A DNA stretch of 64,000 nucleotides from assembly GCF_964019385.1 (NCBI RefSeq), contig NC_088651.1, positions 5,029,110 through 5,093,109 of the forward strand, in the 5' to 3' direction. Source of the DNA: Sycon ciliatum. Its lineage: Eukaryota; Porifera; Calcarea; Leucosolenida; Sycettidae. Every line of letters starts with the position of its first letter. Positions within the stretch are counted from its first letter, which is position 1. Below are positions 51,891 to 63,786 of this stretch, piece by piece. The notes under the pieces are model-generated. The model had not been told where the DNA came from. It saw nothing but the letters and a program-made list of their open reading frames with translations, and searched no databases. The translations under genes were made by a program, and so were the position numbers.

Positions 51891-54240
51891 AGAAATTTGG
51901 AAACCAAACAAAACACCGCAAGCGTGCTGGAGAAAGGGTCGCAAAAGCCGATGCCCCGTCATGTTAAGTGGAGATGATGGGTGACTGGTAGGGGTAAGTG
52001 GATTATGCTGGCTTAATTTTTGGGATAATCATGTTCTTTTGAAGAAGGAGCATAGAATGGTATCCAATAAACCAGGGCGGGTTCCCAATGAGGCTGTTAT
52101 GCACACCTGTAATTGAAGGCTTAATAGAAGGCATAATTGTTGGCATAATCAGGTACATTTTGAGAAGGAGCATAAAATGGCATCCGAAAAACAAGGGCAG
52201 ATGCCCAATGAGGCTGTTATATGCACATCTGCTATTGAAGGATCGTACAAAGGGCTTCTTGTCCATTTGAAATATTATTTTGGCAGCCATTATAGGACAT
52301 CTCCCAAAAAATCAGCGCTTCCTTTTGAATTAAATATTTGATTATCCCCTCGAATATTATTGTCTTGTACATCAACAAATCTCCCAGTCCTCATCATGGT
52401 TATGGTCGAAGTCCTTTTTTCATGACAATTATTAGTCCTTTTTGCCGGTTTTGGTGCTTTCGGTGAAGCGTATAAAAGCGTAATTGGCTGTTTTCTCGAG
52501 AATTCTGCGGGGATTCGCTAGAGCATAATCTGGTCATTTTCCGAGCATCATCTTCTAACCCCTAGTGAATGGGCAGCTTGGGAACACATGAAAGAAAAGA
52601 CTTTGCACATTTCTATCCACGACCAATCATCCGATCGACTATATCTTATTTTCATTTATTTCTCTCAACTCCTGGTCCATGACCAATGGCCACGTTTAAA
52701 ATCACAGTCAGACCTCTTCTAGTTCTTCTTAGGCAAACATTTGTCTTATCAGTGTTCTTCCTAACGAGGTTTTACTGTATTTCACTTTTTGTGTTTTTTT
52801 TAATATGTTAACATAGCCAGCTCGAAAATAACAAGTGGAAGTACAATAGTGGCGGGGCTATTACAAACGTGCAAACTCATGAGCAGGCGCTGCACAGAGA
52901 CGCAGCAGTGATGGTGGGGCATTGATGACTCTGCCGGCCTGAGGTTACTTGACTGCCTCACGACTGCCATGCGGAGCACACGACTAGCACGTCAAACATT
53001 ATGGTGGGCAATTCCTCGAATTCTACTCCATTTCTTTATCTACATACCAAACATGCATGAAACGTACCAGAAAAAGTGCCGAATTCTGCCAATATTTCTG
53101 CCGGCATTATCCGCATATGCCTAATGGTGGCAATACTTGCCCTAGGCTACGCTTGGAAGATCGAGATTGAATTAAAATTAATAACAAATAATTGCCAACT
53201 CTGAGTGCTTAAAAACATTAGAAAGTAAAAACGAGGAACACACGCCTCTTGCCGTACTTGACATTTGACGGACTCACGGCTGCCATCCAGAGCTCACGAG
53301 GAGCACCTCGCACCTTCTACTCGGCAGGCTTGCAAGGAAGTGAATCAGTCAAGGGTCAAGTTCGGCAAGACTCGTGTTTTCCTCGTTGGAACAATCATCT
53401 TCATGACTAGCCGGATTGCAGTCGTGAGTCAGTCAAGTGTCAAGTTCGGCAAAAAGCGTGTGTTCCTCGGAGTAACAACCAGTTACTTCATTACTGATGG
53501 CGCGGAAGTCGCAACTTCGAAACTATTGTGAGTCAAAACAATGGTTTGTAAAACAGTTCTCCGTTAAAACACCATAATTATGAATGTTTACCCTATTAAA
53601 CACAAGCTGAACGGCTTAGACCGACTCATGAGAAATGCCAAGTTTTCAAGACCTTCGTAATTTAGGATACCAAAGTCGATGCTTGCCATTCTGCCCCTTT
53701 TCTGGTGGGAGATAGTGTCGAAGGACACGCGTAAAACAGGTAACTGCACACTCGGGTTACGGAAAAACCAAATTTTATAGCCAAAAAAAGTCTCTATAAT
53801 AACCTTTCATGTGCGTTGCAGGAATCGAACCTGCATGGGCACCTTGTGATACGTACTCGGAGGTAGTACATGTACAAGAAACAAGATATTCAAACACGCC
53901 AACACAGCACTATTACCTTTAAAGGCCGTATTTGAACCTGCCTATTAGCTCTCTTTTTCAACTTAACACCTGTCTCACTTTAGAAAAAATATTAATTTAA
54001 TAGTGAAAAACTTCGAAACCAAACAAAACATCACCAGCGTGCTGAAGAAAGGGTCTCAAAAGCCGAACACCCGTCATGTTCAGTAGACACGATGGGTGAC
54101 TGGTAGGAGTAAGCAGATTACGCTGGAAAAATGTTCGGCATAATCAGGTCCATTTTGCGAAGGAGCATAGAATTGTATCGAAAAAACGATGGGTAGATGC
54201 CCAATGAGCCTGCTATACACACCTGCTATTGAAGGCCTAC
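51891..54240. repeat. higher-order repeat U1-U2-U3-MITE-U3'-U4-U1
   Basis: U1 in two copies (52075, 52197), CR1-derived stretch, U2 (52560-52720), U3 (52725-52985), a 5'-truncated hAT MITE (53003-53130, right end GCATTATCCGCATATGCCTA), a U3-related part (53220-53580), U4 (about 53824) and U1 (54190). Nearly the same series as 10.4-11.7 kb. No gene. Confidence 0.75.
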
Positions 54241-55075
54241 TAGGAGGACCTTTGCAAGGACGTCTGCAAGTCCAATAGTGGCGTCTACGACTAAAACTAA
54301 ATAATATTGCTACGAAATATCACAGTTTAATAATAGCTATGAAAAGTATGAATGCCGCAGACATCACCACGCAACATGACAATTTGTTCAAGGTTTGGGT
54401 TTGTGTGTTTCCAAAATCGCAAAAGCCCGATTTGTGTAAGCAAAAAGAACATGTTTTAGCACTTAGGTTATTTTCGTGAGTTTGCACCCCGTGTTCATGA
54501 GTTGTTTCTGCACTGTTCATGCCCGTTTGTCACACTTACTCTTTATTTTAGTTCTCACTTTTTGTAATACTTACCACAAGTTACCCGTCATGTGTCACAC
54601 GTCTTTGGATTTTTAACCTTTGGTTTTCCCTTGATCTCTTTAGTTCCGTGTTTCCACTGATGATCGGAGCGTGATAATCGATTTTGGAAACACACAAACC
54701 CAAACCTTGAACAAATTGTCATGTTGCGTGGTGATGTCTGCGGCATTCATACTTTTCATAGCTATTATTAAACTTTTATCTCGACGTAGATTATTTGTAA
54801 ATATCACAGTACTGCTTTTCATAACTGCTGCGGTAATAATAATTGACATCTTTTTTAAATACCAACAAAATTCCTCTCTTAACGTAGTGCGTGGATTTGC
54901 ATCCACCTGCCACCATTTTACTGGATTATTCTCAAGCAGGTCCGTCTTGTATTGTATTTCTATTTCTATTGTCGTTGCTCTTTTATTTTTATTTTTCATT
55001 TCCCAATTCCCAAGTCCATTCAGCCCGTGCGAATTTGTGGGCGGTTTACCACCGCTGACATTGACGCGTAAGTGC

Positions 55076-55104
<29 letters not shown>
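54241..55104. repeat. fold-back with 96-bp perfect arms and unique flanks
   Basis: Arms 54324-54419 and 54679-54774 are exact reverse complements over 96 bp, separated by 259 bp. The arm contains AATGCCGCAGACATCACCAC. Sequence between and to 55080 does not match anything else in the window, and an (ATA)n run (55077-55104) closes it. Frames through it on either strand are hydrophobic or random and are not called as genes. Confidence 0.75.
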
Positions 55105-55108
<4 letters not shown>

Positions 55109-55417
55109 TTCCCGTTTGTCTCTTTCCCTCAAACCAGTTGATATTATATGACTTGGGGCTCCCCGCGTGCTAGTTTGTACGTGAAGTGCGTGGGTTACAG
55201 TGAGGGCTGCGTCCCACCCGCCTGTGTGGATTCACAGGAAGTGTGAGTTACGAAGTCTGAAGAAAATGTTGAACGGCCTCTGCTGGGATGACGACTACAC
55301 CATAGCTCAGTGGTTAGAGCATCGCTGGCTACAAGCGAGGGTCCCTGGTTCGAGTCCTGGTGGTGACAGTCAATTTTTTCTTCAGACTTTTCCCGTTTGT
55401 CTCTTTCCCTCAAACCA
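55105..55417. mobile_element. tRNA-like insertion between 32-bp direct repeats
   Basis: ACTTTTCCCGTTTGTCTCTT opens a 32-bp sequence present at 55105-55136 and again at 55386-55417. Between them lies a 249-bp segment with a tRNA-like region (55296-55368). Such a long direct repeat is larger than a usual SINE target duplication, so a local duplication is also possible. Confidence 0.55.
55296..55368 (+). tRNA. tRNA-like sequence (SINE head or decayed tRNA)
   Basis: A-box TAGCTCAGTGG and B-box GGTTCGAGTCC are perfect. A full cloverleaf can be drawn: D-stem GCTC/GAGC, anticodon stem TCGCT/AGCGA, T-stem CCTGG/CCTGG with one mismatch, acceptor with five of seven pairs. The anticodon loop GGCTACA lacks U33, and its middle would be CTA, so it is unlikely to work as a tRNA. 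Best seen as a recent tRNA-derived SINE head with a working internal promoter. Confidence 0.55.
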
Positions 55418-55420
55418 TTT

Positions 55421-56395
55421 GAAACGAGAGAGCTTGGAAGCTCAGGGCCCTGCGCTATGCTTTGTTGCCTAGCTCATCGTGCATGTTGTTAGAACTTATG
55501 GAAATGCTTTTTCCTTTGATTAGCTACATCATTGTATTGCAAAAACGTTTCAATGAGATACTGAAGTACAAGTAACGCCTTCTGCATAGCTATGGGACCG
55601 GCGCTGACTCTGCCGATCACGGGCGTTCTGGAGTCGACGGGATGTCTGTCCTGACGTTTCTTGGGACCGGTGCTGACTCTGCCGATCACGGGCGTTCTTC
55701 TTCTTATTATTATTATACTAACGGCAACTAACATCCATTCTGATTGCATTTACTCGTCTCCCTACTTCGTATTTCTCTCAGAAAATCTCCCCGTACAGCA
55801 GGGAGTCGTTTACATAATATGACTCCCTGCTGTATGGGGAGATTTTCTGATTGCATTCACTCGTCTCCCTACTTCGTATTTTTTTTTAGAAAATCTCCCC
55901 ATACAGCTGGGAGTCGTTTACATAATATGACTCCCTGCTATAGATCTACATGACTGTATATACGTTATAATTACTCAATCTGATACGTTATAATTATTAT
56001 GCTATCAGCCTACATGCGATCCCCGGGCTGGTCGACAGGCGGACCAGCCAGCCTGCTAGTGGGTTCTCGGCCTCGCACACAAATCCACACAAAATGTTAC
56101 TGCACTGAATGCATTCCCCCGATACACTTCGCATAATCTCATTCTCTTGATGGTACCGTACTCTTGATGGTACGGGACAGGTAGGGGATAGCGCCAGGCA
56201 TGTCGATGGCACAAACAAACAAACATATAGTAGCCAGCTGTCTTTGCTGGTACGGTACAGCACGGTACAGATACGGGATAGCGCCAGGCGTGACACAAAC
56301 AAACAAACAAACAAACAAACACCAAATTAAAGCTGTGTGGACCCTGGCTAGCGCCAGACGTTACTGAAGTAACGTCTTCTGCATACCTACGGGAA
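55421..56395 (-). mobile_element. Helitron-like block 3, inverted
   Basis: Same parts as block 1 in reverse: end palindrome GAGAGCTTGGAAGCTC (55425), type-B units (55592-55700), two copies of the hairpin AGCAGGGAGTC / GACTCCCTGCT (about 55798-55838 and 55906-55940), GCCGAGAACCCACTAGCAGG-type stretch, CGTACC part, CAAA repeat (56292-56322) and one type-A unit (56330-56393). It begins after CAAACCATTTG and stops at an (ATA)n run (56396-56413). This is the only block of reversed orientation. Confidence 0.55.
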
Positions 56396-57873
56396 TAATA
56401 ATAATAATAATAATAGCTGAAGGCCCCTACACCTGGCATTTTGAGAAGTAGCATAAAAAGGTATCGGAAAAACAAGGGCAGATATCCAATAAGGCTGCTA
56501 TACACACCTGCTATTGAAGGTATAATAGAGAGGATCCCCTAGTGTATAATCTGGTCATTTTCCGAGCATTATCTTCTAACCTCTAGTGACTGGGCAGCTA
56601 GGGAACACATGAAAGAAAAGACTTAGCACATTTCTATCCACGACCAATCATCCGATCGACTTTATCTTATTTTCATTTTATTTCTCTCAACTCCTGGTCC
56701 ATGACCAATGGCCACGTTTAAAATCACAGTGAAACCTCTTTCGGACGAAGATCAGGGGAAAGATGATGTAAAAATTGTTACGCGATAACGGGAGCTCTTC
56801 TTATCCATATGTTATACCTAGTAGATACACAGGGTTTTATCTGATAAAGTTACGAATACTAGTTCTTCTTAGGCAAACCTTTGTCTTATTAGTGTTCTTC
56901 CTAACGAGGTTTTACTGTATTTCACTTTTTATTCCATTTTTAAATATGTTCACATAGCCAGCTCGAAAAGAACAAGCGGAAATACAATAGTGCGGAGATT
57001 AACACAAACGTGCAAACTCATGAGCAGGCGCTTCACCGAGACGCAGCAGGGATTGTGGGGCATTGATGACCCTGCCCACCTGAGGCTACTATACAGACTT
57101 ACGACTGCCATGCGGCGCAAATGAGGAGCACGCCGCACCTTTCACTCGGCGGGCTAGCAAGAAATTGAATCAGTGAAAGGTCAAGTTTGCCAAGAGGCGT
57201 GTTTAACTCGTTGGAACAATCATCTTCATGACTAACACCGCCGAAATTGCAACTTCTTAGTTCGTGTCGTTGTCCTTCACCCGAACCTGCGAATAGTTGT
57301 TGGAGGTGACAGTGCCGTGTATATTTACTGGGTCTCAACTCCGGTTGAGTACAAATCCAAGACGACTCTGACTCAAGCTGTTACCTGGGGATTCACGTGG
57401 TGTTTGTCGCGCTGGAAACTAAGTGTCTCTGTTAATTTGTTTCCCTGTTGATGGTTGGCTCTGGCGAGCCGTATACATGTATAAGTGGTGCAGTTCAGGC
57501 ACAATCTTCCTCAGCCTACTCAAACGTCTCTGATGAGACGTGGATTCCGCGAAACACTGTATATTGAGCAGGGATTGGTGCTTTCTTACAGGTTTGCTGA
57601 GTGGAACGTGCGACGGGACTCCTCGTGTGCTCCGGATGAAAAAAATTATTTTTTGTCAAACAGGTCTCCATTGAAATATCATAATTATGAGGGTTTACCC
57701 TATTAACCGCTCCCACAAACTGAACGGCTTAGACCGACTCCTCAGAAATGCCAAGTTTTCAAGACCTTCCTAATTTAGGATACGAAAGTTGATGCTTGCC
57801 ATTCTGACCCTCTTCGGGTGGGAGATCGTGGCGAAGTACACGCGATAAAACAAGTAACTGCACTCTGATTACG
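56396..57873. repeat. higher-order repeat U1-U2-U3
   Basis: (AAT)n, U1 (56400-56560), U2 (56590-56740) and U3 (56850-57790) in the standard order. U3 carries CTGATGAGACGTGGATTCCG followed by CGAAAC (57530-57555), the version closest to a hammerhead core. No gene. Confidence 0.75.
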
Positions 57874-58226
57874 AAGAGTGCATAAACAAGAGTATGCAAC
57901 TGTGGTTATGGGTCAGTGCGCGGTGCGCTGCCTTCATTACGTAACTTGCCTTCATCACGCTGGGAAAGCATGCATTCAAACTCACAATTTCTCGTACGAG
58001 CCCATCTGTTTTTGCTCGATTCGTTCCAGTACCTGCGCGGTCTCTAAAATCTGGCGCGTGAGCTCCAGTTCCGTACGAAAGTTCATTTCAAACCAGAGGG
58101 AAAGTGCGTTGTTTGATTTTCCGCAGTGCGCGGACTGCAGCTGAATGATGTAATGAAGGCAGCGCGCCGCACATCTGGCCCATAGAAAAGAGATCACAGT
58201 TGCATACTCTTGTTTATGGACTCTTG
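57874..58226. mobile_element. 353-bp MITE with long TIRs
   Basis: Left end AAGAGTGCATAAACAAGAGT and the reverse of the right end (CAAGAGTCCATAAACAAGAG) match over about 31 bp, and matching resumes at GCGCGCTGCCTTCATTAC, so arms reach about 70 bp. TGATTACG stands on both sides (57866-57873, 58227-58234), an 8-bp duplication. Long arms with 8-9 bp duplications suit Mutator-like or hAT elements; the superfamily is open. Confidence 0.75.
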
Positions 58227-58234
58227 TGATTACG

Positions 58235-61200
58235 GTAAAACAAAAAATATTATTGCGAAAAAGTCTCTTTCAGAACAAACATGCGCGCTGCAGGAATCGA
58301 ACCTACATAGACACCTTGTGATAGGTACCATAAAGTAGTACATGTACAAGAAACAAGATACATGTATTCAAACACGCCAACACAGCACTGTTACTTTTAA
58401 AGGCCGTATTTAAATGTGCACATTGGCTTTTTCTTTCGACTTAACACCTGTCTCATTGTAGAAAAATATTAATTTAATAGTGAGAAACTTGGAAACCAAA
58501 CAAAACACCGCCAGCGTGCTGGAGAAAGGGTCGCAAAAGCCGAAGACCCGTCATGTTCACTGGAGATGATGGGTGACTGGTAGGGGTAAGTGGATTATGC
58601 TGGCATAATTTTTGGGATAATAATGTTCTTTTGAAGAAGGAGCATAGAATGGTATCCAATAAACAAGGGCAGATGCCCAATGAGGCTACGGAAAAACCAA
58701 ACATTATTGCAAAAAAGGTCTCTTAAGAAATAATCATGTGCGTTCCAGGAATCGAACCTGCATACATGTAGATACCTTGTGATACGTACTCGGAGGTAGT
58801 ACATGTACAAGACACCCGATATTCAAACACGCCAACACAGCACTGTTACCATTAAAGGCCGTACTTGAACGTGCATATTGGCTCTTCTTTCCACCTGGCT
58901 CACTGTGGAAATTAGTAACACACTTCGAAACCAAACAAAACATCGCCAGTGTGCTCGAGAAAGTATCGATAAAGCCGAAGACCCAAAACAATTGTGTGTA
59001 AAAGCAGTTCTACATTTAAACATCATACGTGTTTATCCTTTTAACCGCTCCCACAAGCTGAACGGCTTCAACCGACTCGTGAGAAGTGTAAAGGCTTCAA
59101 GACTTTCGCTATTCAGGATACGAAAGTAAATGCTGGACATTGTCCCAAAATACCTCGGCGTCTTGATCGATGAATGAATGGCCTGGATACCGCAAATTGA
59201 CCTGTCCATCGCACGAACTGCTAGGAAGATCCGTAATCTGTGCCGGGCGCGACGCTGTCTCACTCTTGCTAGTCGAATCAAGTGTAATCGCTCCCACAAC
59301 GTGGACGGCTTAGAACAGCCCATGACAAGTGTCAAAGACATTGGCTATCTAGGATACGAAAGTCGTAGCTTGCCACTCTGCCCTTTTTCCGGTTGGTGAT
59401 CGTGGCGAAGGAAGTGCGTAAAAAAACAGGAAACTGCGCACTCTGATTACGGTAAAACAAAATATTTTGCGAAAAAGTCTCTCTCAGAACAAACATGTGC
59501 GCTGCAGGAATCGAACCTACATAGACACCAGGTGATAGGTATCAGGAGGTAGTACATGTACAAGAAACAAGATACATGTATTCAAACACGCCAACACAGC
59601 ACTGTTACCTTTAAAGGCCGTATTAGAACTTGCACATTGGCTTTTTCTTTCGACTTAACACCTGTCTCATTGTAGAATAATATTAATTTAATAGTGAGAA
59701 ACTTGGAAACCAAACAAAACACCGCCAGCGTGCTGGAGAAAGGATCGCAAAAGCTGAAGACCCGTCACGTTCAGTGGAGATGATGGGTGACTGGTAGGGG
59801 TAAGTGGATTATGCTGGCATAATTTTTGGGATAATAATGTTCTTTTGAAGAAGGAGCATAGAATGGTATCCAATAAACAAGGGCAGATGCCCAATGAGGC
59901 TATTATGCACGCCTGCTATTGAAGGCCTAATAGAAGGCCTAATTTTTGGCATAATCAATCACATTTTGAGAAGGAGCATAAAAGGCATCCGAAAAACAAG
60001 GGCAGATGCCCAATGAGGCTGTTATATACACACCTGCTATTGAAGGATCGTACATAGGGCTTCTTGTCGATTTGAAATATTATTTTGGCAGCCATTATAG
60101 GCCATCTCCCAAAGGTTCAGCGTTTGCTTTTGAATTTAGTATTCCTCTTGCATATTATTGTCTTGTGCTTTCACAAACCTCGAAGTCCACATCATGGCAA
60201 TGGGCGGAGTACAACTCCAGGACGACTCTGACTCAAGCTGCTACCTGGGAATTCAGTCACTTCACGATATCGCAACTTCTAAGTTCGTATTGTTGTCCTT
60301 CACCCGGACGTGGGACCAGTTGCTGGAGGTGACAGCGTTGTGAATATTTACTGGCTCTCGCCATCTGTCGAGTAGAACTGTGTGATGACTCTGATTCAAG
60401 CTGCTACCTGGGGCTCCAGTTCAGGACCTTCGCTATCTAGGTCACGAAAGTCGATGCTTGCCATTCTGCCCCTTTTCTGGTGGGAGATCGTGGTGAAGGA
60501 CGCGCGTAAATAAAACAGGTAACTGCACACTCTGATTACGGAAAAACCAAACATTGTTGCAAAAAGAGTCTCTTCATTATTCATCATGTGCGTTCCAGGA
60601 ATCGAACCTGCATACATGTAGATACCTTGTAATACGTACTCGGAGGTAGTACATGTACAAGACACCCGATATTTAAACACGCCAACACAGCACTGTTACC
60701 TTTAAAGGCCGTAATTGAACGTGCATATTAGCTCTTCTTTCCACCTGGCTCACTGTGGAAATTAGTAACACACTTCGAAACCAAACAAAACATCGCCAGT
60801 GTGCTCGAGAAAGGATCGATAAAGCCGAAGACCCAAAACAATTGTTTGTAAAAGCAGTTCTACATTTAAACATCATACGTGTTTATCCTTTTAACCGCTC
60901 CCACAAGCTGAACGGCTTAAACCGACTCGTGAGAAGTGTACAGGCTTCAAGACTTTCGCTATTCAGGATACGAAAGTAAATGCTGGACATTGTCCCAAAA
61001 TACCTCGGCGTCTTGATCAATGAACGAATGGCCTGGATACCGCACATTGACCAGTCCATCGCACGAACTGCTAGGAATATCCGTAATCTGTGCTGGGCGC
61101 GACGCTGTCTCACTCTTGCTAGTCGAATCAAGTGTAATCGCTCCCACAACGTGGACGGCTTAGAAAAGCCCATGACAAGTGTCAATGACATTGGCTATCT

Positions 61201-61432
61201 AGGATACGAAAGTCGATGCTTGCCACTCTGCCCTTTTTCCGGTTGGAGATCGTGGCGAAGGACGCGCGTAAAAAAACAGGAAACTGCGCACTCTGATTAC
61301 GGTAAAACAAAAAATTATTGCGAAAAAGTCTCTCTCAGAACAAACATGTGCGCTGCAGGAATCGAACCTACATAGACACCTGGTGATAGGTATCAGGAGG
61401 TAGTACATGTTACAAGGAACAAGATACATGTA
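58235..61432. repeat. higher-order repeat, variant units
   Basis: U4 (58297), U1 (58668), U4 (58749), V2 (59131-59297), U4 (59508), U1 (59882 and 60000), CR1-derived stretch, V1 (60180-60540), U4 (60600), V2 (60980-61147), U4 (61359). The distance between corresponding V2 copies is about 1.85 kb. An ATGAATGA stop marks V2 at 59177 as a pseudogene. Confidence 0.8.
60980..61147 (+). pseudogene. LINE reverse-transcriptase fragment (block V2)
   Basis: Same scrap as at 13.85 kb: KYLGVLINERMAWIPHIDQ, open to about 61200. The counterpart at 59131-59297 has a stop after the VLIDE motif (TGA at 59176). Confidence 0.65.
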
Positions 61433-61959
61433 TGTTGGACTGAGTAGAGCGTCCAGCCCCTATATGATGTCCAACCCCTATATAGAGTCCATTGGTCCAA
61501 AATCCACTGTACAGAGTCCAAACTTGGAATCAACTGTGAGCTCAAAGTTTAGATGGACATCACTCCCTGTATAGAGTCCAGCCAATTGGCTTCACCCCTA
61601 TATAGAGTCCATTGGTCCAAAATCAACTGTACGGAGTCCAAACTTTGAAATCAACTATAAAGATTAAAGATTCTTTATGTGGACAACACTCTGTATAAAG
61701 TCCAGCCAATTAAGCATCCCCTAACGAGTTCGAAATTAGACATAGGATCTGCTGTAAGCAGTGAATATTAACCAGAACACGGCCTCTCCCTTTAATCCTT
61801 TACATCATTCACTTCTCAAGAAAAAAATATGTATTGAGGGGCCGCTGCAGCCACTTCATTACATGAAAAAGCCTACAAACACCATCCTCAAATCAATTGG
61901 TCTCTTCGCAGACGCTGCAAATTAAAATATCTCAATCATGTAGTGTTGCCAAATTATTG

Positions 61960-62112
61960 TGCACGCACACACACATGCACACACCCACACAACGCCAAGA
62001 AAATACCTAGAAAAAAAACAAGAATCGAAAGAGAATAATGGAGAGCCCAGGATTAATTATTTGTTTTCAAATTATTGCGCGCGCGCGCGCACACACACAC
62101 ACACACACACAA
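61960..62112. repeat. CA/GC microsatellites
   Basis: Two tracts, ACACACACATGCACACAC (61965-61990) and GCGCGCGCGCGCACACACAC (62078-62110), each followed by ACAACGCCAAGAAAA, which shows that a unit of about 115 bp was duplicated. Confidence 0.8.
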
Positions 62113-62309
62113 ACTTACACAACGCCAAGAAAAGAGTAGAGACACAATACACGCGCAACTCCAACAGCCATACAAACGTCCACCCATTTACACGTAAAGT
62201 CAAGAGGGATAACAAATAATTATACGAAACGAATGCATACAGGGACGGGTACACGCACGTTTACATACACGTAGTAGTGTAAGAGAGTAACATAGTGCAG
62301 TGGTCAGCA

Positions 62310-63090
62310 TAATACTAGCACATGCTGAGAGTGCAATAGCAAGCTTCACCCTTGCTCACGGCCATGCAAATGTTCAGCAGCACTCAGTTCCGCAAGCTTC
62401 TGAAGATCAGCACACCTGCAACAAATAGACAGCACACGGATACGCTTATTACCGTAATGATGCATGGGAGCACACAACAACCAAGTTCTCAACGAATGTG
62501 ATGCTCAATGAAAATCAATCCACTCAAAGACCTGTGAACAGGTGACGGTGGGGACAATAATCTATTAGTAATACGAGGAATAAGATCGTTTGTGCACACT
62601 CAAGACGCACAGACACACCAACATCACAATGTCATACGAGTATTAGCTTGAGAAGCTTTTTCTTGTCATTGGCAAACAAGCAATCCTCCTACTACTACTA
62701 GTACACTGGCACTGCGTTTGTGGATCCCATTGTATTTGACATCATACTAGAGGAAGAGTGTCGTGGAGTTTCACATAATTATCACAGGGATAAAAATACA
62801 TTTCTCATGAAATAATTATAATAATTGATGATAGCTAGACGATCGTATACGATTGATGCAAAGTCCTTGCAGTCCTTGAGGACTATTACGAAGTGGTTGA
62901 TTACTTTTAGGGCATTCATTCAAGCAACATCAAACAAACGCGATACGCTCCTTGAAAATGGAAAAAAAATTCAAGCATAACAACAGAACAGCAGACCAAT
63001 CGAAACGAGTAAAAGCTTCCTTACCTCAGTCTTCGTCCTGCCATGTAGTTGGACAGCCTTTTGACACGGTGGTACAGGCAGCTCTTGTCC
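62310..63090 (-). CDS. possible two-exon gene in the TIR element
   Basis: A minus-strand exon ends at CTGAG|GTAAGG (about 63027), a good donor; an acceptor TTGTTGCAG lies at about 62417. Joining them keeps a frame ending ELSAAEHLHGREQG and a stop near 62350. Upstream, CLYHRVKRLSNYMAGRR is basic and short, with a stop about 24 codons from the donor, so a further exon would be needed. Not recognised; splice signals are the only support. Confidence 0.25.
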
Positions 63091-63786
63091 AGTCAAACAG
63101 GGGTATCCTTGTGGCGTCGAACGAAAGAGAGTGTCAGTGTATCTGACTCGTCAAATTGGAACTGTGCTGAACATTTCTCTTTCTCCGGTTCTGCTTTCAT
63201 CCCTCGCTCTGATGAAACCGTTCAAACGTCTTACTGGCAGCAATGGCCAGCCAAACAGGGAATCCTTGTGGCGTCGAACGAAAGAGAGTGTCAGTGTACC
63301 TGACTCGTCAGATTTGAACTGTGCTGAACTTTTCTCGTTCTGCAATTTCTGCTTTCATCCCGCGCACTGATGAAACGTCTTCAGAGAACCACAAGACGCT
63401 TTCCAGATTTGATTTTGAACGTCTCCTTATCCTCCTTGGTTACCTCGAGACAGATTACTGTCAGCAACTGCACAGCAGAACTGGCAGCTAGCCATGGCTG
63501 AAGTGAAGAAAGGAATGCGCTGCCACGAGGCAAGCAAAACTGAAAATGTGCTTGTTCTCTTTCGGGCACAACGCGTACACACAGGACGGCGTGACTGGAT
63601 AAACTGGACTCCTGGACTGTGAATAGGGGACTTGTAGAAAAAGTGTACTCCTTATAGGGGATTGCGCGGCAGGATGAAGCTGATCAAAACTGAGTGGACT
63701 CCTGGACTCTGTATAGTGGATTGGGACCAATGGACTCTATATAGGGTGCTGGACATCATATAGTGCATGGACTCTATACTGAGTCC

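Larger units (their letters stand above)
61433..63786. mobile_element. 2354-bp TIR element, superfamily unknown
   Basis: Inserted between two copies of TACATGTA (61425-61432, 63787-63794) within U4. Both ends carry inverted sequence for about 65 bp: GATGTCCAACCCCTATATAG near the left end and CTATATAGGGTGCTGGACAT near the right end. CCCTATATAGAGTCC recurs three or four times near the ends as subterminal repeats. Inside: TG/CA microsatellites (61960-61990, 62078-62110), a 157-bp imperfect direct duplication (ATCCTTGTGGCGTCGAACGA at 63105 and 63262), and a possible spliced minus-strand gene. No transposase recognised. Confidence 0.65.

Noticed and set aside
54671..55141. 157-residue hydrophobic frame that looks like a membrane protein
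   Set aside because: It starts in the arm of a 96-bp inverted repeat and ends in an (ATA)n run read as poly-Ile; no homology, no conserved start.
61959..62254. His/Thr-rich frames
   Set aside because: Produced by CA microsatellites.
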